Source: Variovorax sp. KK3 (lineage in GTDB: Bacteria > Pseudomonadota > Gammaproteobacteria > Burkholderiales > Burkholderiaceae_C). From it: a stretch of DNA of 64,000 nucleotides. Below are positions 1 to 9,600 of this stretch, piece by piece (position 1 is the stretch's first letter; each line of letters opens with the position of its first letter). The notes beneath the pieces were generated by a model. That model saw nothing but the letters and a program-made list of their open reading frames with translations. It was not told the origin of the DNA and ran no database searches. A program made the position numbers and the translations under genes. The DNA is taken from NCBI RefSeq assembly GCF_001984055.1, contig NZ_LYVO01000021.1, positions 30,442 through 94,441 of the forward strand. The letters are read 5' to 3'.

Positions 1-493
1 GCTCGAGCTTGCGCCACAGTTCGCCATTCGCCTCGATCGACAGGTCGGGGATCGTGCGCGTCACGCTGCAGGCCAGGCACATGCCGGGCACCAAGCCGTC
101 GGTGTTGAAGGACGGATCGTCACCCTCGCGCGGCGCCGGCACCATCCAGTTGCAGGCGGCCGGCGTCATGAGGTTGGCGCAGGATCGATAGGCCCTGCCG
201 TTCGTGTCGCCGAAGACGGTGAAGGTGTCGGGCTCGGCGCCTTCGTGCGTGGCCGGCGCGAGCGGCACCACGCCGAGCTTCTCTTCGACGTAGCCGAGCG
301 GCGTGCCGCAGGCGAGGCACTGGCTGTTGCGCAGGAACACGGGCCGGCCGCACTGGCACTGGTAGGCGCGCGTGACGGTGGGCGCCTTGAGCTCGGCAGC
401 GAGCGAAGGCTGGGTCGAGGCCTCGTCGACCGGAGTCGCGTCGGCGGGGTTCTGTTCGACGACGGCGGGGTCGGCGGACGCTGTTTCTTCCAT
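1..493 (-). CDS. Putative zinc-binding metallopeptidase, N-terminal part (cut by window edge)
   Basis: The frame starts at the ATG read from 493 and runs off the left edge, so only about 164 residues are visible. After an acidic, Ala-rich leader of about 40 residues there is a zinc-ribbon-like cysteine pattern: CQCG near residue 47 and CLACG near residue 59. More Cys pairs follow, including CLAC near residue 141. This layout matches the zinc-ribbon half of the COG4307-type putative zinc-binding peptidases. The HExxH-like catalytic half would lie outside the window, so the enzymatic role is family knowledge, not something seen here. The gene is divergent from the MFS exporter, with 112 bases between the two starts. 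Confidence 0.6.
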   Translation of the reverse strand, partial: MEETASADPAVVEQNPADATPVDEASTQPSLAAELKAPTVTRAYQCQCGRPVFLRNSQCLACGTPLGYVEEKLGVVPLAPATHEGAEPDTFTVFGDTNGRAYRSCANLMTPAACNWMVPAPREGDDPSFNTDGLVPGMCLACSVTRTIPDLSIEANGELWRKLE

Positions 494-605
494 GGTGTTG
501 TACTCGCAGGCTCAATGGGCGGCGGATCATTTTGCGGGCAGCAGTCCGGCAGGAACGGCGCCCAAAGCCCGATATCCTGTAGGACAGCCCAGCCGGCTGC
601 CACCG

Positions 606-2060
606 ATGCCCGACACCGCCCTCTCCACCCCGACCCTCGCCGAACGCTACGGCACGCGCTACCGCTGGCTGCTGCTCTTGTCGGTGATGGTCGGCGTGAT
701 GGCGTCGATCATGTCCTCGACCATCGTCAACGTGGCGATTCCCGGCATGAGCCACCACTTCGCGCTGGGGCAGGAACGGGCGCAGTGGGTCAGCTCCGGC
801 TTCATGGTGGCGATGACGGTCTCGATGCTCACTACGCCGTGGCTGCTGACACGCTACGGCTACCGGCGCACCTACGTCGGCACGATGGTGCTGCTGCTGG
901 TGGGCGGCGTGGTGGGCGGGCTCGCGAACCACTACCCGCTGGTGCTGGCCGCGCGCGTGGCCGAAGGGCTTGCCGCGGGCGTGGTGCAGCCGATCCCGGC
1001 CATCATCATCCTGCGTGCGTTCGAGCCTCACGAGCAAGGCCGCGCCAGCGGCATCTTCGGCATGGGCGTGGTGCTGGCACCTGCGGTGGGCCCCAGCATC
1101 GGCGGGGTGCTGGTCGACCTGTTCGGCTGGCGCTCGATCTTCTTCATGGTGGTGCCCTTCTGCCTCGCATCGATCTGGCTGGCCTACCGCTTCGTGCCGG
1201 TCACGGCGCCGGGCGGCGTCACCGCCGCGCGCGGCGCGGGGCTCGACTGGGGCGGGCTCGCGCTGGGCACGGTGGGCACGCTGTGCCTGCTCAACGGGCT
1301 GGTCGAGCTGCGCGGCGACGCACCGCTGCAGGCCACCGCGCTGCTGGCCGGTGCCGGCATCGCCTTCGGCGCCTTCATCGCCTGGCAGCGGCGCGTGGCG
1401 GCCGTGGGCGGCGCACCGCTGATGAACCTGGCGTTGTTCCGGCACCGCCAGTTCGCCATGGGCAGCGTGGTCGCTTTCATCTACGGCACGGCGCTGTTCG
1501 GCTCGACCTACCTGCTGCCGGTGTACATGCAGGTGGGGCTGCAGCTGTCGGCCTCGCTCGTCGGCACCATCCTGTTGCCGGCCGGCATCGTGCTGGCCTT
1601 CGCGATCGCGGGCGTGGGGCGGTTGGCCGACCGGCAGCCGACCTGGCTGCTGGTGTCCATCGGCCTGGCGCTGCTGGCGCTGTCCTTCGCGCTGATGCTC
1701 GTGCTGCGCCTGGACAGCGCTCTCTGGCTGCTCGCCCTGTTCGCGGTGATCGGCCGGGTCGGCCTGGGCTTCATCCTGCCGTCGCTCAACCTGGGGGCGA
1801 TGCGGCCGCTCGAGAAGCCGCTGATCCCGCAGGGCGCCAGCGCGATCAACTTCCTGCGCATGCTGGGCGGCGCTGCCGGCGTGAGCCTGTGCGCGGTGGT
1901 GCTCGAATGGCGGCTGGCCGCGCACGGCGATTCGCTGGCGAACCCGACGACCAGCGCCGCGCGCCTGGCGGCCTTCGACGAAGTGTTCGCGATGCTCGCG
2001 GGCCTGTGCGCCCTGGCGATGTGCGCGGCCTGGCAGCTGCGCGAAAAACCCGCCGCCTGA
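606..2060 (+). CDS. MFS transporter, DHA2 (EmrB/QacA-like) drug exporter family
   Basis: This 484-residue inner-membrane protein has about 14 hydrophobic segments. The first begins near residue 20 (WLLLLSVMVGVMASIMSSTI) and is followed by the DHA2-typical sequence VNVAIPGM. A Gly/Arg loop, RYGYRR, sits near residue 85, and the pattern GMGVVLAPAVGPSIGG near residue 155 matches motif C of drug:H+ antiporters. Proton-driven efflux of small hydrophobic compounds is the family role; the substrate is unknown. I chose the ATG at 606 because the frame open upstream of it overlaps the divergent promoter region and is not membrane-like. No EmrA-type membrane fusion partner is adjacent. The next gene follows after 30 bases. 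Confidence 0.85.
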   Translation: MPDTALSTPTLAERYGTRYRWLLLLSVMVGVMASIMSSTIVNVAIPGMSHHFALGQERAQWVSSGFMVAMTVSMLTTPWLLTRYGYRRTYVGTMVLLLVGGVVGGLANHYPLVLAARVAEGLAAGVVQPIPAIIILRAFEPHEQGRASGIFGMGVVLAPAVGPSIGGVLVDLFGWRSIFFMVVPFCLASIWLAYRFVPVTAPGGVTAARGAGLDWGGLALGTVGTLCLLNGLVELRGDAPLQATALLAGAGIAFGAFIAWQRRVAAVGGAPLMNLALFRHRQFAMGSVVAFIYGTALFGSTYLLPVYMQVGLQLSASLVGTILLPAGIVLAFAIAGVGRLADRQPTWLLVSIGLALLALSFALMLVLRLDSALWLLALFAVIGRVGLGFILPSLNLGAMRPLEKPLIPQGASAINFLRMLGGAAGVSLCAVVLEWRLAAHGDSLANPTTSAARLAAFDEVFAMLAGLCALAMCAAWQLREKPAA

Positions 2061-2090
2061 AGCGCCGGCGGCTGCGTTCTAATCGAGCCC

Positions 2091-2855
2091 ATGTGCCAGC
2101 TCCTCGGGATGAACTGCAACACGCCGACGGACGTGACCTTCAGCTTCACGGGCTTCGCGCAGCGCGGCGGGCGCACCGACCACCATGCCGACGGCTGGGG
2201 CATCGCCTTCTTCGAAGACCGCGGGCTGCGGCACTTCGTCGACCACCAGCCGGCCTGCGAGTCGCCGGTGGCCGAGCTGATCCGCCGCTACCCCATCGCG
2301 AGCCGCAACGTCATCGCCCACATCCGCAAGGCCACGCAGGGTGCGGTGAACCTGCAGAACTGCCACCCCTTCGTGCGCGAGCTGTGGGGCCGCTACTGGG
2401 TGTTCGCGCACAACGGCGACCTCAAGGACTTTCGCCCGCGGCTGCACGGCAACTTCCACCCGGTGGGCAGCACCGACAGCGAGCACGCCTTCTGCTGGAT
2501 CATGCAAGAGCTGGCCAAGTCACACGCCGGCGTGCCGACCGTCGAGGAACTCACGATCACGCTGCGCGAGCTGGCGCCACGCATCGCGCGCAACGGCACT
2601 TTCAACTTCATGCTCTCGAACGGGCAGGCGCTGTGGTCGCATGCCTCGACGAACCTCTGGTACATCGAGCGGCGGCACCCGTTCCTCACGGCGGAGCTGT
2701 CGGACGAAGACCTGTCGATCGATTTCGCGGAGCACACCACGCCCGACGACCGGGTGGCCGTGGTGGTCACCGCACCGCTGACGACCAACGAACGCTGGAC
2801 CGCTTTCGCGCCCGGCGAGCTGGCGGTGTTCGTGGACGGCGAGCGGCGCGCCTGA
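2091..2855 (+). CDS. Class II glutamine amidotransferase (YafJ-like)
   Basis: A 254-residue cytoplasmic protein with the N-terminal Cys2 nucleophile of Ntn-type class II amidotransferases (MCQLLGMN). The GATase II motifs RTDHHADGWGIAF (near residue 27), AHIRKAT (near 75) and FAHNGDL (near 104) follow. There is no synthase domain, so it is the stand-alone YafJ/DUG3-like type. Family members hydrolyse gamma-glutamyl amides such as glutamine; in yeast a relative takes part in glutathione breakdown. The natural substrate here is not known. It lies 30 bases after the MFS gene on the same strand and could be co-transcribed. Full length for the family. Confidence 0.88.
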   Translation: MCQLLGMNCNTPTDVTFSFTGFAQRGGRTDHHADGWGIAFFEDRGLRHFVDHQPACESPVAELIRRYPIASRNVIAHIRKATQGAVNLQNCHPFVRELWGRYWVFAHNGDLKDFRPRLHGNFHPVGSTDSEHAFCWIMQELAKSHAGVPTVEELTITLRELAPRIARNGTFNFMLSNGQALWSHASTNLWYIERRHPFLTAELSDEDLSIDFAEHTTPDDRVAVVVTAPLTTNERWTAFAPGELAVFVDGERRA

Positions 2856-2946
2856 CTTTCCCCTGACCTGCGGCCGAGCGGCGGGCGGCCGCCGCGACTG
2901 TGTCGGCGGCGCAACAGAGCCCTCATTCGTAAGACCTTTGTCGTAG

Positions 2947-2966
2947 ACAATAACGGTTCTCATTTG
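2947..2966 (+). promoter_or_regulatory. Fur box in front of the TonB-dependent receptor
   Basis: The sequence acaataacggttctcatttg is AT-rich in a GC-rich context. It matches the Fur-box form common in beta- and gammaproteobacteria (AATAAT-N-ATTCTCATT) at most positions. It ends 34 bases before the ATG of the siderophore-receptor gene, where a repressor would block transcription. Fur itself is encoded at 19521 in this window. Confidence 0.75.
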
Positions 2967-2999
2967 AGTTCGCATTTGCAACCGCCGCCGGAACCGTCC

Positions 3000-5225
3000 A
3001 TGCCCGCCCTCCACAACCGCCTGCGCCCCGCCGCCGCCGCCACGCTCACCCTTCTCGCGTGGGCGGCCCACGCCCAGACGCAGCCGGCACCGGCCGAGCC
3101 CGCGGCACCCAGTTCCACCCTATCCACCGTGACCGTCGAGGCCAGTGCCGATGCCTCGGCCGAAGGCCTGACCAAGCCGTTCGCCGGCGGCCAAGTGGCG
3201 CGCGGCGGCCGCGTCGGCGTGCTGGGCAACCAGGACTACATGAGCTCGCCCTTCGGCGTGACCAGCTACACCAACGAGCTGATCCAGGACCAGCAGGCCC
3301 GCAGCGTCGGCGACGTGCTGCAGAACAACCCCTCGGTGCGCGTGGCGCGCGGCTTCGGCAACTTCCAGGAGTCGTACTTCATCCGCGGCTTCCTGCTGAA
3401 TTCGGACAGCACCGCCTACAACGGGCTCTACAGTCTGTTGCCGCGCCAGTACATCTCGTCGGAGCTGTTCGAGCGCGTCGAAGTACTGCAGGGCGCCAGT
3501 GCCTTCCTGACCGGCGCCTCGCCGGGCGGTGACGCGATCGGCGGCTCGGTCAACCTGCTGCCCAAGCGCGCGGGCAGCGAGCCGCTCACCCAGTTCACGC
3601 TGGGCGGTTCGAGCGGCTCGCAGGTCTATGCCGCGACCGACATCGCACGCCGCTTCGGGCCCGACCAGAGCCTGGGCATCCGCATCAACGCGGCCCACCG
3701 CAACGGCGGCACCGGCGTCGACAACGAGAACGTCAAGCTCGACGTGGTGTCCGTCGGCTTCGACTGGCGCAGCCGCAACGCCCGCCTGTCGGCCGACATC
3801 GGCCACCAGGAGCACCGCCTGCGCGAAACGCGCACCAACGTCACGCTCGCATCGGGCGTCACGCTCGTGCCATCGGCGCCGGACGCCAAGACCAACTGGG
3901 CGCAACCCTGGAGCTATTCGAACGAGCGCGACACCTTTGGCACCGTGCGCGGCGAATACGACTTCACCGACAACATCACCGGCTGGTTCGCGGGCGGCAT
4001 GCGCCGCGGCGTGGAAGCCAACTCGCTGGCCAACCTCAGCGTGAGCAATGCGCTGACCGGCGCCGGCACCACCTACCGCTTCGACAACACGGGCATCGAG
4101 AAGGTGCAGACGGGCCAGGTCGGCCTGCGCGGCAAGTTCGCGACCGGGCCGGTCAAGCACGAGCTCGTCGCCGCTTACGACTACTTCGAATCGGACCGCA
4201 AGAACGCCTACCGCTTCGACTTCCTCAACACGCAGAACACCAACCTCTACAACCCGATCCCGACGCCCTACCAGCCGCTGTTCAGCGCGTTCTCGCTCGG
4301 CGGCAACGACCTGACGTCGCCGCAGACGACCGCGAAGAAGCGCCTCACCAGCTACGTCATCGGCGACACGATGTCCTTCCTGGACGACTCGCTGCTGCTC
4401 ACGCTCGGCGCGCGCCGCCAGACGCTGAACGTCGACAGCTTCGCCTACAACACCGGCGTGCAGACCGGCAACTACGACCAAAGCCGCACCAGCCCGGCCG
4501 CAGGCATCGTCTTCAAGGCGACGAAGGAGTTCTCGGTGTACGCGAACTACATCGAGAGCCTGGCGATCGGCGAAACGGCGCCGGCCGTGGTCAACGGCCG
4601 TCCGGTGACCAACGCCGGCCAGGCGCTGTCGCCTTACGTCGCCAAGCAGAAGGAACTCGGCGTCAAGTACGACGGCGGCGGCATCGGCGCCACCGCGGCG
4701 CTGTTCTCCATCGAAAAGCCGCGCGCACTGCAGAACGCGTCGGGTGCCTATGTCTCGGAGGGCAAGGACCGCCACAACGGCCTGGAGCTGACCGCCTTCG
4801 GCGAGCCGGTGAAGGGCCTGCGCGTGCTGGGCGGCGTGACGCTGCTCGACGCCAAGCAGAAGGAAACCGGCAGCGCCACCACCGACGGCCGCCGCGTCAT
4901 CGGCGTGCCCAAGCAGCAAGGCACCATCGGCGTGGAATGGGACGTGCCGGGTGTGCGCGGCCTGTCGCTCAACGCCCGCATGATCGCGAGCGGCTCCAGC
5001 TTCGCCGACGCCGCCAACACGCTGCGCGTGTCCGGCTGGACCCGATTCGACATCGGCGCGCGCTACATCACCGAGATGGCCGGCCGCCTGGTGACGCTGC
5101 GCGCCCGCATCGACAACGTGGCCAACCGCGACTACTGGGCATCCGTCGGCGGCTCGCCCGGCGCAGGCTACCTGGTGCTGGGCAATCCGCGCACCTTCAG
5201 CCTGACCGCCTCCGTCGACTTCTAG
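3000..5225 (+). CDS. TonB-dependent siderophore receptor
   Basis: A 741-residue outer-membrane protein. It begins with a signal peptide (residues 1 to about 26, ending AAHA-Q), followed by an Ala/Pro stretch and a TonB-box-like STVTVEA near residue 41. The plug domain has DVLQNNPSVRV near residue 107 and the siderophore-receptor signature FIRGF near residue 125. The rest is the 22-strand barrel, ending in the usual terminal Phe (TASVDF). Function is TonB/ExbB/ExbD-driven uptake of a ferric siderophore; the ligand cannot be read from the sequence. I chose the ATG at 3000 because it gives a clean signal peptide; a TTG at 2964 would put coding sequence inside the Fur box. No sigma/anti-sigma partner is adjacent and no N-terminal signalling domain is visible. 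Confidence 0.9.
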   Translation: MPALHNRLRPAAAATLTLLAWAAHAQTQPAPAEPAAPSSTLSTVTVEASADASAEGLTKPFAGGQVARGGRVGVLGNQDYMSSPFGVTSYTNELIQDQQARSVGDVLQNNPSVRVARGFGNFQESYFIRGFLLNSDSTAYNGLYSLLPRQYISSELFERVEVLQGASAFLTGASPGGDAIGGSVNLLPKRAGSEPLTQFTLGGSSGSQVYAATDIARRFGPDQSLGIRINAAHRNGGTGVDNENVKLDVVSVGFDWRSRNARLSADIGHQEHRLRETRTNVTLASGVTLVPSAPDAKTNWAQPWSYSNERDTFGTVRGEYDFTDNITGWFAGGMRRGVEANSLANLSVSNALTGAGTTYRFDNTGIEKVQTGQVGLRGKFATGPVKHELVAAYDYFESDRKNAYRFDFLNTQNTNLYNPIPTPYQPLFSAFSLGGNDLTSPQTTAKKRLTSYVIGDTMSFLDDSLLLTLGARRQTLNVDSFAYNTGVQTGNYDQSRTSPAAGIVFKATKEFSVYANYIESLAIGETAPAVVNGRPVTNAGQALSPYVAKQKELGVKYDGGGIGATAALFSIEKPRALQNASGAYVSEGKDRHNGLELTAFGEPVKGLRVLGGVTLLDAKQKETGSATTDGRRVIGVPKQQGTIGVEWDVPGVRGLSLNARMIASGSSFADAANTLRVSGWTRFDIGARYITEMAGRLVTLRARIDNVANRDYWASVGGSPGAGYLVLGNPRTFSLTASVDF

Positions 5226-5254
5226 CTCTCTGGAAGACCCGGCTTTAGCCAGGA

Positions 5255-5309
5255 ACACCGCGGAACCGGCTTTGCCGGGCCGCTGGTGTTGCCCCCGGAA
5301 GGGGGTGCG
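5255..5309. repeat. Double hairpin after the receptor gene (REP-like / bidirectional terminator)
   Basis: Two stems lie back to back. The first pairs AACACC at 5255-5260 with GGTGTT at 5286-5291 and has inner arms GCGG/CCGC and CCGGC/GCCGG. The second pairs CCCCC at 5293-5297 with GGGGG at 5302-5306. No T-run follows on either strand. It lies between the convergent ends of the TonB receptor (5225) and gshB (5345). A related C-run/G-run motif follows fur near 19985, so this may be a dispersed intergenic element and not a simple terminator. Confidence 0.55.
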
Positions 5310-5344
5310 AGAGCGACACGAAGTGAGCGAGCCTGGGGGAGAGC

Positions 5345-6286
5345 CTATTTAAGCTCTGCCTCCAACGCATCGATGAACATGGCCGGCACGTCGAAGCCGG
5401 TCTGTTCCGTGATTTCCTGGAAGCAGGTCGGGCTGGTCACGTTGATCTCGGTCAGCGAATTGCCGATGACATCCAGCCCCACCAGCAGCAGCCCGCGCTC
5501 GTAGAGCACCGGGCCGATGGCCTCGGCGATGCGCCGGTCCTGGTCGGTGAGCGGCTGCGCCACACCCTTGCCGCCGGCGGCCAGGTTGCCGCGTACTTCG
5601 CTGCCTTGCGGAATGCGCGCCAGGCTATGCGGCACCGGCCGGCCGGCGATCACCAGGATGCGCTTGTCGCCCTGCGTGATCTCGGGGACGAAGCGCTGCA
5701 CCATGATGGTCTCGGCACCGTCCTTGTTGAGCGTCTCGATGATCGAGCCCAGGTTGAGCCCGTCGGCGCGCACGCGGAAGATGCCCATGCCGCCCATGCC
5801 GTCGAGCGGCTTCAAGATGATGTCCTGGTGCTCGGCATGGAAGGCCTTCACCGCGGCCGCATCGCGCGTGACCAGCGTGGGCGTCGTGTACTCGGCGAAC
5901 TCCATGATCGCCAGCTTCTCGGGATGGTCGCGCAGCGCGCGCGGCCGGTTGATGACGCGCGCACCCTCGCGCTCGGCCTGCTCCAGCAGGTGGGTGGCGT
6001 AGATGTACTCGGCGTCGAAGGGTGGGTCCTTGCGCATCAGCACCGCATCGAAGGCATGCAGGGGCCGCTCGATCACGCCTTCCTCGCGGAACCAGTCGTC
6101 TTCGCCGGTCAGCACGATCTCGCGCACCTTGGCGGTGACGGGGCGGCCGCGCTGCCAGGTGAGGTCTTGCGGCACGCAGGCCGAGAGCTTGTGCCCGCGC
6201 CGCTGGGCCTCGCGCATCATCGAGAAGGTGGTGTCCTTGTAGATCTTGAACTGCTCGAGCGGATCGGCAACGAAAAGGATGTGCAT
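5345..6286 (-). CDS. gshB: Glutathione synthetase
   Basis: A 313-residue ATP-grasp enzyme joining gamma-glutamylcysteine and glycine into glutathione, in the cytosol. The N-terminal domain starts MHILFVADPLEQF and carries FDAVLMRKDPPFD near residue 83. The ATP-grasp part includes ILKPLDGMGGMGIFR near residue 155, RILVIAGRPVPHSLAR near 215 and the metal/substrate region EINVTSPTCFQEI near 287. The length is that of the bacterial enzyme. Its ATG overlaps the benE stop codon by one base (TGATG), so the two are translationally coupled. gshA, the first enzyme of the pathway, lies upstream on the same strand beyond kup. Confidence 0.97.
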   Translation of the reverse strand: MHILFVADPLEQFKIYKDTTFSMMREAQRRGHKLSACVPQDLTWQRGRPVTAKVREIVLTGEDDWFREEGVIERPLHAFDAVLMRKDPPFDAEYIYATHLLEQAEREGARVINRPRALRDHPEKLAIMEFAEYTTPTLVTRDAAAVKAFHAEHQDIILKPLDGMGGMGIFRVRADGLNLGSIIETLNKDGAETIMVQRFVPEITQGDKRILVIAGRPVPHSLARIPQGSEVRGNLAAGGKGVAQPLTDQDRRIAEAIGPVLYERGLLLVGLDVIGNSLTEINVTSPTCFQEITEQTGFDVPAMFIDALEAELK

Positions 6287-7557
6287 CAGGGTGTCTTTCC
6301 GGCGGTCGATGAGGGGCGGGCCGCTTCTGCCGCGGCCCGGGCGTCTTGTCTGATCTTGCAGGCAGGTGCGATGTCCTTGCCGGCGAAGGGTTTGCGCCGG
6401 CCCAGCTGCTGGATGGCGAGTGCCAGGGCGCCGGCCACCACGCCCCAGAAGGCGGAGCCGATGCCTGCGATGGTGAGGCCCGAGAGCGTGACCAGGAAAG
6501 TGATGAGCGCCGCCTCGCGATGCGGTTCGTCGCGCACCGCCGCGGCCAGGCCGCCGCCGATGGTGCCCAGCAGCGCGAGGCCGGCGATGGCCGCGACCAG
6601 TTCCTTAGGGAAGGCGGTCAGCAGGCCCGTGACCGCTGCGCCGAAGAGCCCGATGACGACGTAGATGGCGCCGCAGGTCACGGCCGCGGTGTAGCGGCGC
6701 GCCGGGTCTTCATGTGCTTCGCGCCCCATGCAGATGGCGGCAGTGATCGCGCTCAGGTTCATCGCGAAGGCGCCGAAGGGCGCGAGCACCAGCGTCGCCA
6801 GGCCGCTCGCGGTGATCAGCTTCGAGATCGGCAGGTCGTAGCCGGCCGCGCGGATCGCCGCCACGCCCGGCAGGTTCTGCGATGCCATCGTGACGACGAA
6901 GAGCGGCAGCGCCAGGCTCACGGTTGCCTGCCAACTGAACACTGGCATGGTGAAGACCGGCACCGCCATGCTGAACTGCACGGCAGCCCAGGCCAGCTCG
7001 CCGCGCGCAGCCACGAAAACGATTGCCGCCAGTAGGGTGAGCGGCACCGCGTAGCGCGGCAGCAGGCGGCGCGTGACCAGGTAGCTCAGCAGCATCAGCA
7101 GCACCAGCGGCAGCGCGGTGCGCGCGGCCAGGAAGGCCTCGAGGCCGAAGCGGGCCAGCACGCCGGCCAGCAGCGCCGAGGCGAGCGCCATGGGAATGCG
7201 GTTCATCACGCGCTCGAACCAGCCGGTGGCGCCGGCCAGTGTGATGAGCAGCGCACAGACGATGAAGGCACCGACCGCCTCGCCCATGCCATGGCCCGCG
7301 CCGGCCACTGCCAGCACCGCCGCGCCGGGCGTGCTCCAGGCGATCATCACCGGCTTGCGCCACCACAACGACAGCAGTGCCGAGCTCAGGCCCATGCCGA
7401 GGCCGAGCGCCCACATCCACGAGCTGATCAGCTCGGGCGTTGCGCCGAAGGCCTGTGCGGCCTGGAACACGATGGCCACCGAACTCGTGAACCCCACGAG
7501 CACGGCGACGAAGCCGGCGGTGAAGGACGAGAGGCTCAGGTCCTTGAAGAAACGCAT
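6286..7557 (-). CDS. benE: Benzoate/H+ symporter family transporter (BenE-like)
   Basis: A 423-residue inner-membrane protein with about 11-12 hydrophobic segments. It begins MRFFKDLSLSSFTAGFVAVL and continues with the family sequence VMIAWSTPGAAVLA near residue 69 and MNLSAITAAICMG near residue 260. BenE-family proteins are assigned to benzoate/proton symport, but few are tested and no benzoate-degradation genes are nearby, so the substrate is open. The gene sits between kup (14 bases upstream) and gshB (one-base overlap), inside a cluster otherwise concerned with glutathione and potassium. The C-terminal 20 residues are hydrophilic and Ala/Arg-rich. Confidence 0.85.
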   Translation of the reverse strand: MRFFKDLSLSSFTAGFVAVLVGFTSSVAIVFQAAQAFGATPELISSWMWALGLGMGLSSALLSLWWRKPVMIAWSTPGAAVLAVAGAGHGMGEAVGAFIVCALLITLAGATGWFERVMNRIPMALASALLAGVLARFGLEAFLAARTALPLVLLMLLSYLVTRRLLPRYAVPLTLLAAIVFVAARGELAWAAVQFSMAVPVFTMPVFSWQATVSLALPLFVVTMASQNLPGVAAIRAAGYDLPISKLITASGLATLVLAPFGAFAMNLSAITAAICMGREAHEDPARRYTAAVTCGAIYVVIGLFGAAVTGLLTAFPKELVAAIAGLALLGTIGGGLAAAVRDEPHREAALITFLVTLSGLTIAGIGSAFWGVVAGALALAIQQLGRRKPFAGKDIAPACKIRQDARAAAEAARPSSTAGKTP

Positions 7558-7570
7558 GGGGCCCGCTTGC

Positions 7571-9439
7571 CTAGATTTCGATCTTGGAGCCCAGCTCGAC
7601 GACCGCGTTGTTCGGCAGGCTCAGGAAGTTGGCGGCCCCGCTCGCGCTGTGGTGCATCTGCGCGAAGAGCTTTTCGCGCCACGGCGCCATGCCGCTGCCC
7701 AGCGTGGGAATGACGACGTCGCGCGACAGGAAGTAGCTGGTGGTCATGGGCTCGAGCTGGCAGCCGCGCAGCCGCGCATGCTCGAGCGCGCGCGGCAGGT
7801 CGACGTCGTTCTTGAAACCGTAGTGCACGACCACCTGCCAGCAGTGGTGGCCGAGCGGTTCCATCTCGATGCGCTTGTCCATGGGAATCCACGGCACCTC
7901 ATGGTTGCGCACGGTGACGAACAGGTTCTGCTCGTGCATCACCTTGTTGTGCTTGAGGTTGTGCAGCAGCGCGTTGGGCACCACGCCGGGCTCGGCGGTC
8001 AGGAAGACGGCCGTGCCCTCCACCCGGGCTGGCGGGCTGACGAAGACCGACGCGAGGAACTCGCGCAGGTCGATGGCCTCGGCCAGCTGCACCTGCCCCA
8101 TGAGCCGCCGGCCTTCCTTCCAGGTCAGCATCAGCATGAAGATGGAGCCGCCGATGAGCAGCGGGAACCAGCCACCCTCGAAGAGCTTGAGCAGGTTGGA
8201 GGCGAAGAACAGGAAGTCGACCACGAAGAACCAGCCGGTGGCCAGCACGCAGAGCCACAGCGGGTACTTCCATGCGTGGCGAATCACGAAGAAGGTGAGC
8301 ACCGTGGTGATGAGCATGTCGGTGGTCACGGCGATGCCGTAGGCCGCGGCCAGGTTGCTCGACGAGCGGAACATCAGCACCGCCAGCACGATGGCGACGA
8401 ACAGGCCCCAGTTGACCAGGGGAATGTAGATCTGCCCCGCGGCACGCACGCTGGTGTGTTCGATGTTCATGCGCGGCAGGTAGCCAAGCTGGATCACCTG
8501 CCGGGTGACGCTGAACGCACCGGTGATGAGCGCCTGCGACGCGATCACCGTCGCGGCGGTGGCCAGCACCACCAGCGGAATCAAGGCCCAGTCGGGGGCC
8601 ATCATGAAGAACGGGTTCTTCACCGCCGCCGGGTTCTCGAGCAGCAGTGCGCCCTGCCCGAAGTAGTTGAGCACGAGCGCGGGCATCACCACCGAGAACC
8701 AGGCGACGCGGATCGGCCGCTTGCCGAAGTGCCCGAGGTCGGCGTACAGCGCCTCGGCGCCGGTCACGCAGAGCACCGTGGCGCCCAGGATGATGAAGCT
8801 GGTGCCCGGGTTGTCCCACATGAAGCGCAACGCATACAACGGGCTGATGGCCTTGAGGATCTCGGGATGGGTGAGGATCTGCGAAACGCCCAGCAGTGCG
8901 ATGGTGACGAACCAGGCCAGCGTGATCGGGCCGAAGAAGCGGCCGATGCCCGCGGTGCCGTGCTTCTGCACGGCGAACAGGCAGAACAGCACCACCAGCG
9001 TGATCGGGATCACGTAGTGCCGGAAGTGCGGCGACACGACCTCCAGGCCCTCGACCGCCGACAGCACCGAGATGGCCGGCGTGATCACGCCGTCGCCATA
9101 GAAAAGCGAGGTGCCGAAGATGCCCACCACCAGCAGCACGTTGCGCAGCTTCGGCTTGTCGACCACCGCCTGCGAGGCCAGGGCCAGCATCGCGACCAGG
9201 CCGCCTTCGCCCTCGTTGTCGGCGCGCAGAACGAGCACCACGTACTTGAGCGAGACGATGACCGTCAGCGTCCAGAAGAACATCGACAGGATGCCGTAGA
9301 CGTTCTCGATCGTGAAAGGCACGTGCCCGTGCCCGAAAACCTCCTTGACCGCATACAGCACGCTGGTGCCGATGTCGCCGTAGACGACACCGATGGCCGC
9401 GAGGATCAGCGCGGCGGAGGAGGATTTGGTGGGGGACAC
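7571..9439 (-). CDS. kup: Low-affinity potassium transporter Kup
   Basis: A 622-residue KUP/HAK-family K+ uptake protein. The first membrane segment holds the family signature [19 protein letters not shown] near residue 17. About 12 transmembrane segments follow to about residue 440, then a cytoplasmic C-terminal domain. The start is a GTG at 9439; no ATG is available before the signature and the upstream frame has no other good start. No strong Shine-Dalgarno sequence lies in front of it. The 161 bases to gshA contain a perfect 14-bp palindrome (9494-9507). benE follows after 13 bases, suggesting a kup-benE-gshB transcript. Confidence 0.95.
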   Translation of the reverse strand: MSPTKSSSAALILAAIGVVYGDIGTSVLYAVKEVFGHGHVPFTIENVYGILSMFFWTLTVIVSLKYVVLVLRADNEGEGGLVAMLALASQAVVDKPKLRNVLLVVGIFGTSLFYGDGVITPAISVLSAVEGLEVVSPHFRHYVIPITLVVLFCLFAVQKHGTAGIGRFFGPITLAWFVTIALLGVSQILTHPEILKAISPLYALRFMWDNPGTSFIILGATVLCVTGAEALYADLGHFGKRPIRVAWFSVVMPALVLNYFGQGALLLENPAAVKNPFFMMAPDWALIPLVVLATAATVIASQALITGAFSVTRQVIQLGYLPRMNIEHTSVRAAGQIYIPLVNWGLFVAIVLAVLMFRSSSNLAAAYGIAVTTDMLITTVLTFFVIRHAWKYPLWLCVLATGWFFVVDFLFFASNLLKLFEGGWFPLLIGGSIFMLMLTWKEGRRLMGQVQLAEAIDLREFLASVFVSPPARVEGTAVFLTAEPGVVPNALLHNLKHNKVMHEQNLFVTVRNHEVPWIPMDKRIEMEPLGHHCWQVVVHYGFKNDVDLPRALEHARLRGCQLEPMTTSYFLSRDVVIPTLGSGMAPWREKLFAQMHHSASGAANFLSLPNNAVVELGSKIEI

Positions 9440-9493
9440 GAAGGAGGATGCAAAAGGGTGACCGGCGCGGGATGCACGCCGGGGCGCCTCGAC

Positions 9494-9507
9494 GGCCGCA
9501 TGCGGCC
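9494..9507. promoter_or_regulatory. Perfect 14-bp palindrome upstream of kup
   Basis: The sequence ggccgcatgcggcc is its own reverse complement. It lies 55 bases upstream of the kup GTG in the 161-base gap after gshA. It could be an operator or a small hairpin in the leader; GC-rich genomes also produce such palindromes by chance. Confidence 0.3.
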
Positions 9508-9600
9508 TTCGCGTCGCCCTCCGCCCTCGGGAATTTGCGTTGCTATGGGCCCGCTATTTTGCCGCTGCCCCGATGCGCCGCAAGGCCGCTCGACAAGAAC

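Noticed and set aside
120..1925. Open frame of 601 codons on the minus strand opposite the MFS gene
   Set aside because: Gln/His/Arg-rich, no motif, and opposite a transporter with clean membrane segments.
2964..2999. TTG at 2964 as start of the TonB receptor
   Set aside because: It would place coding sequence inside the Fur box and give a poorer signal peptide than the ATG at 3000.
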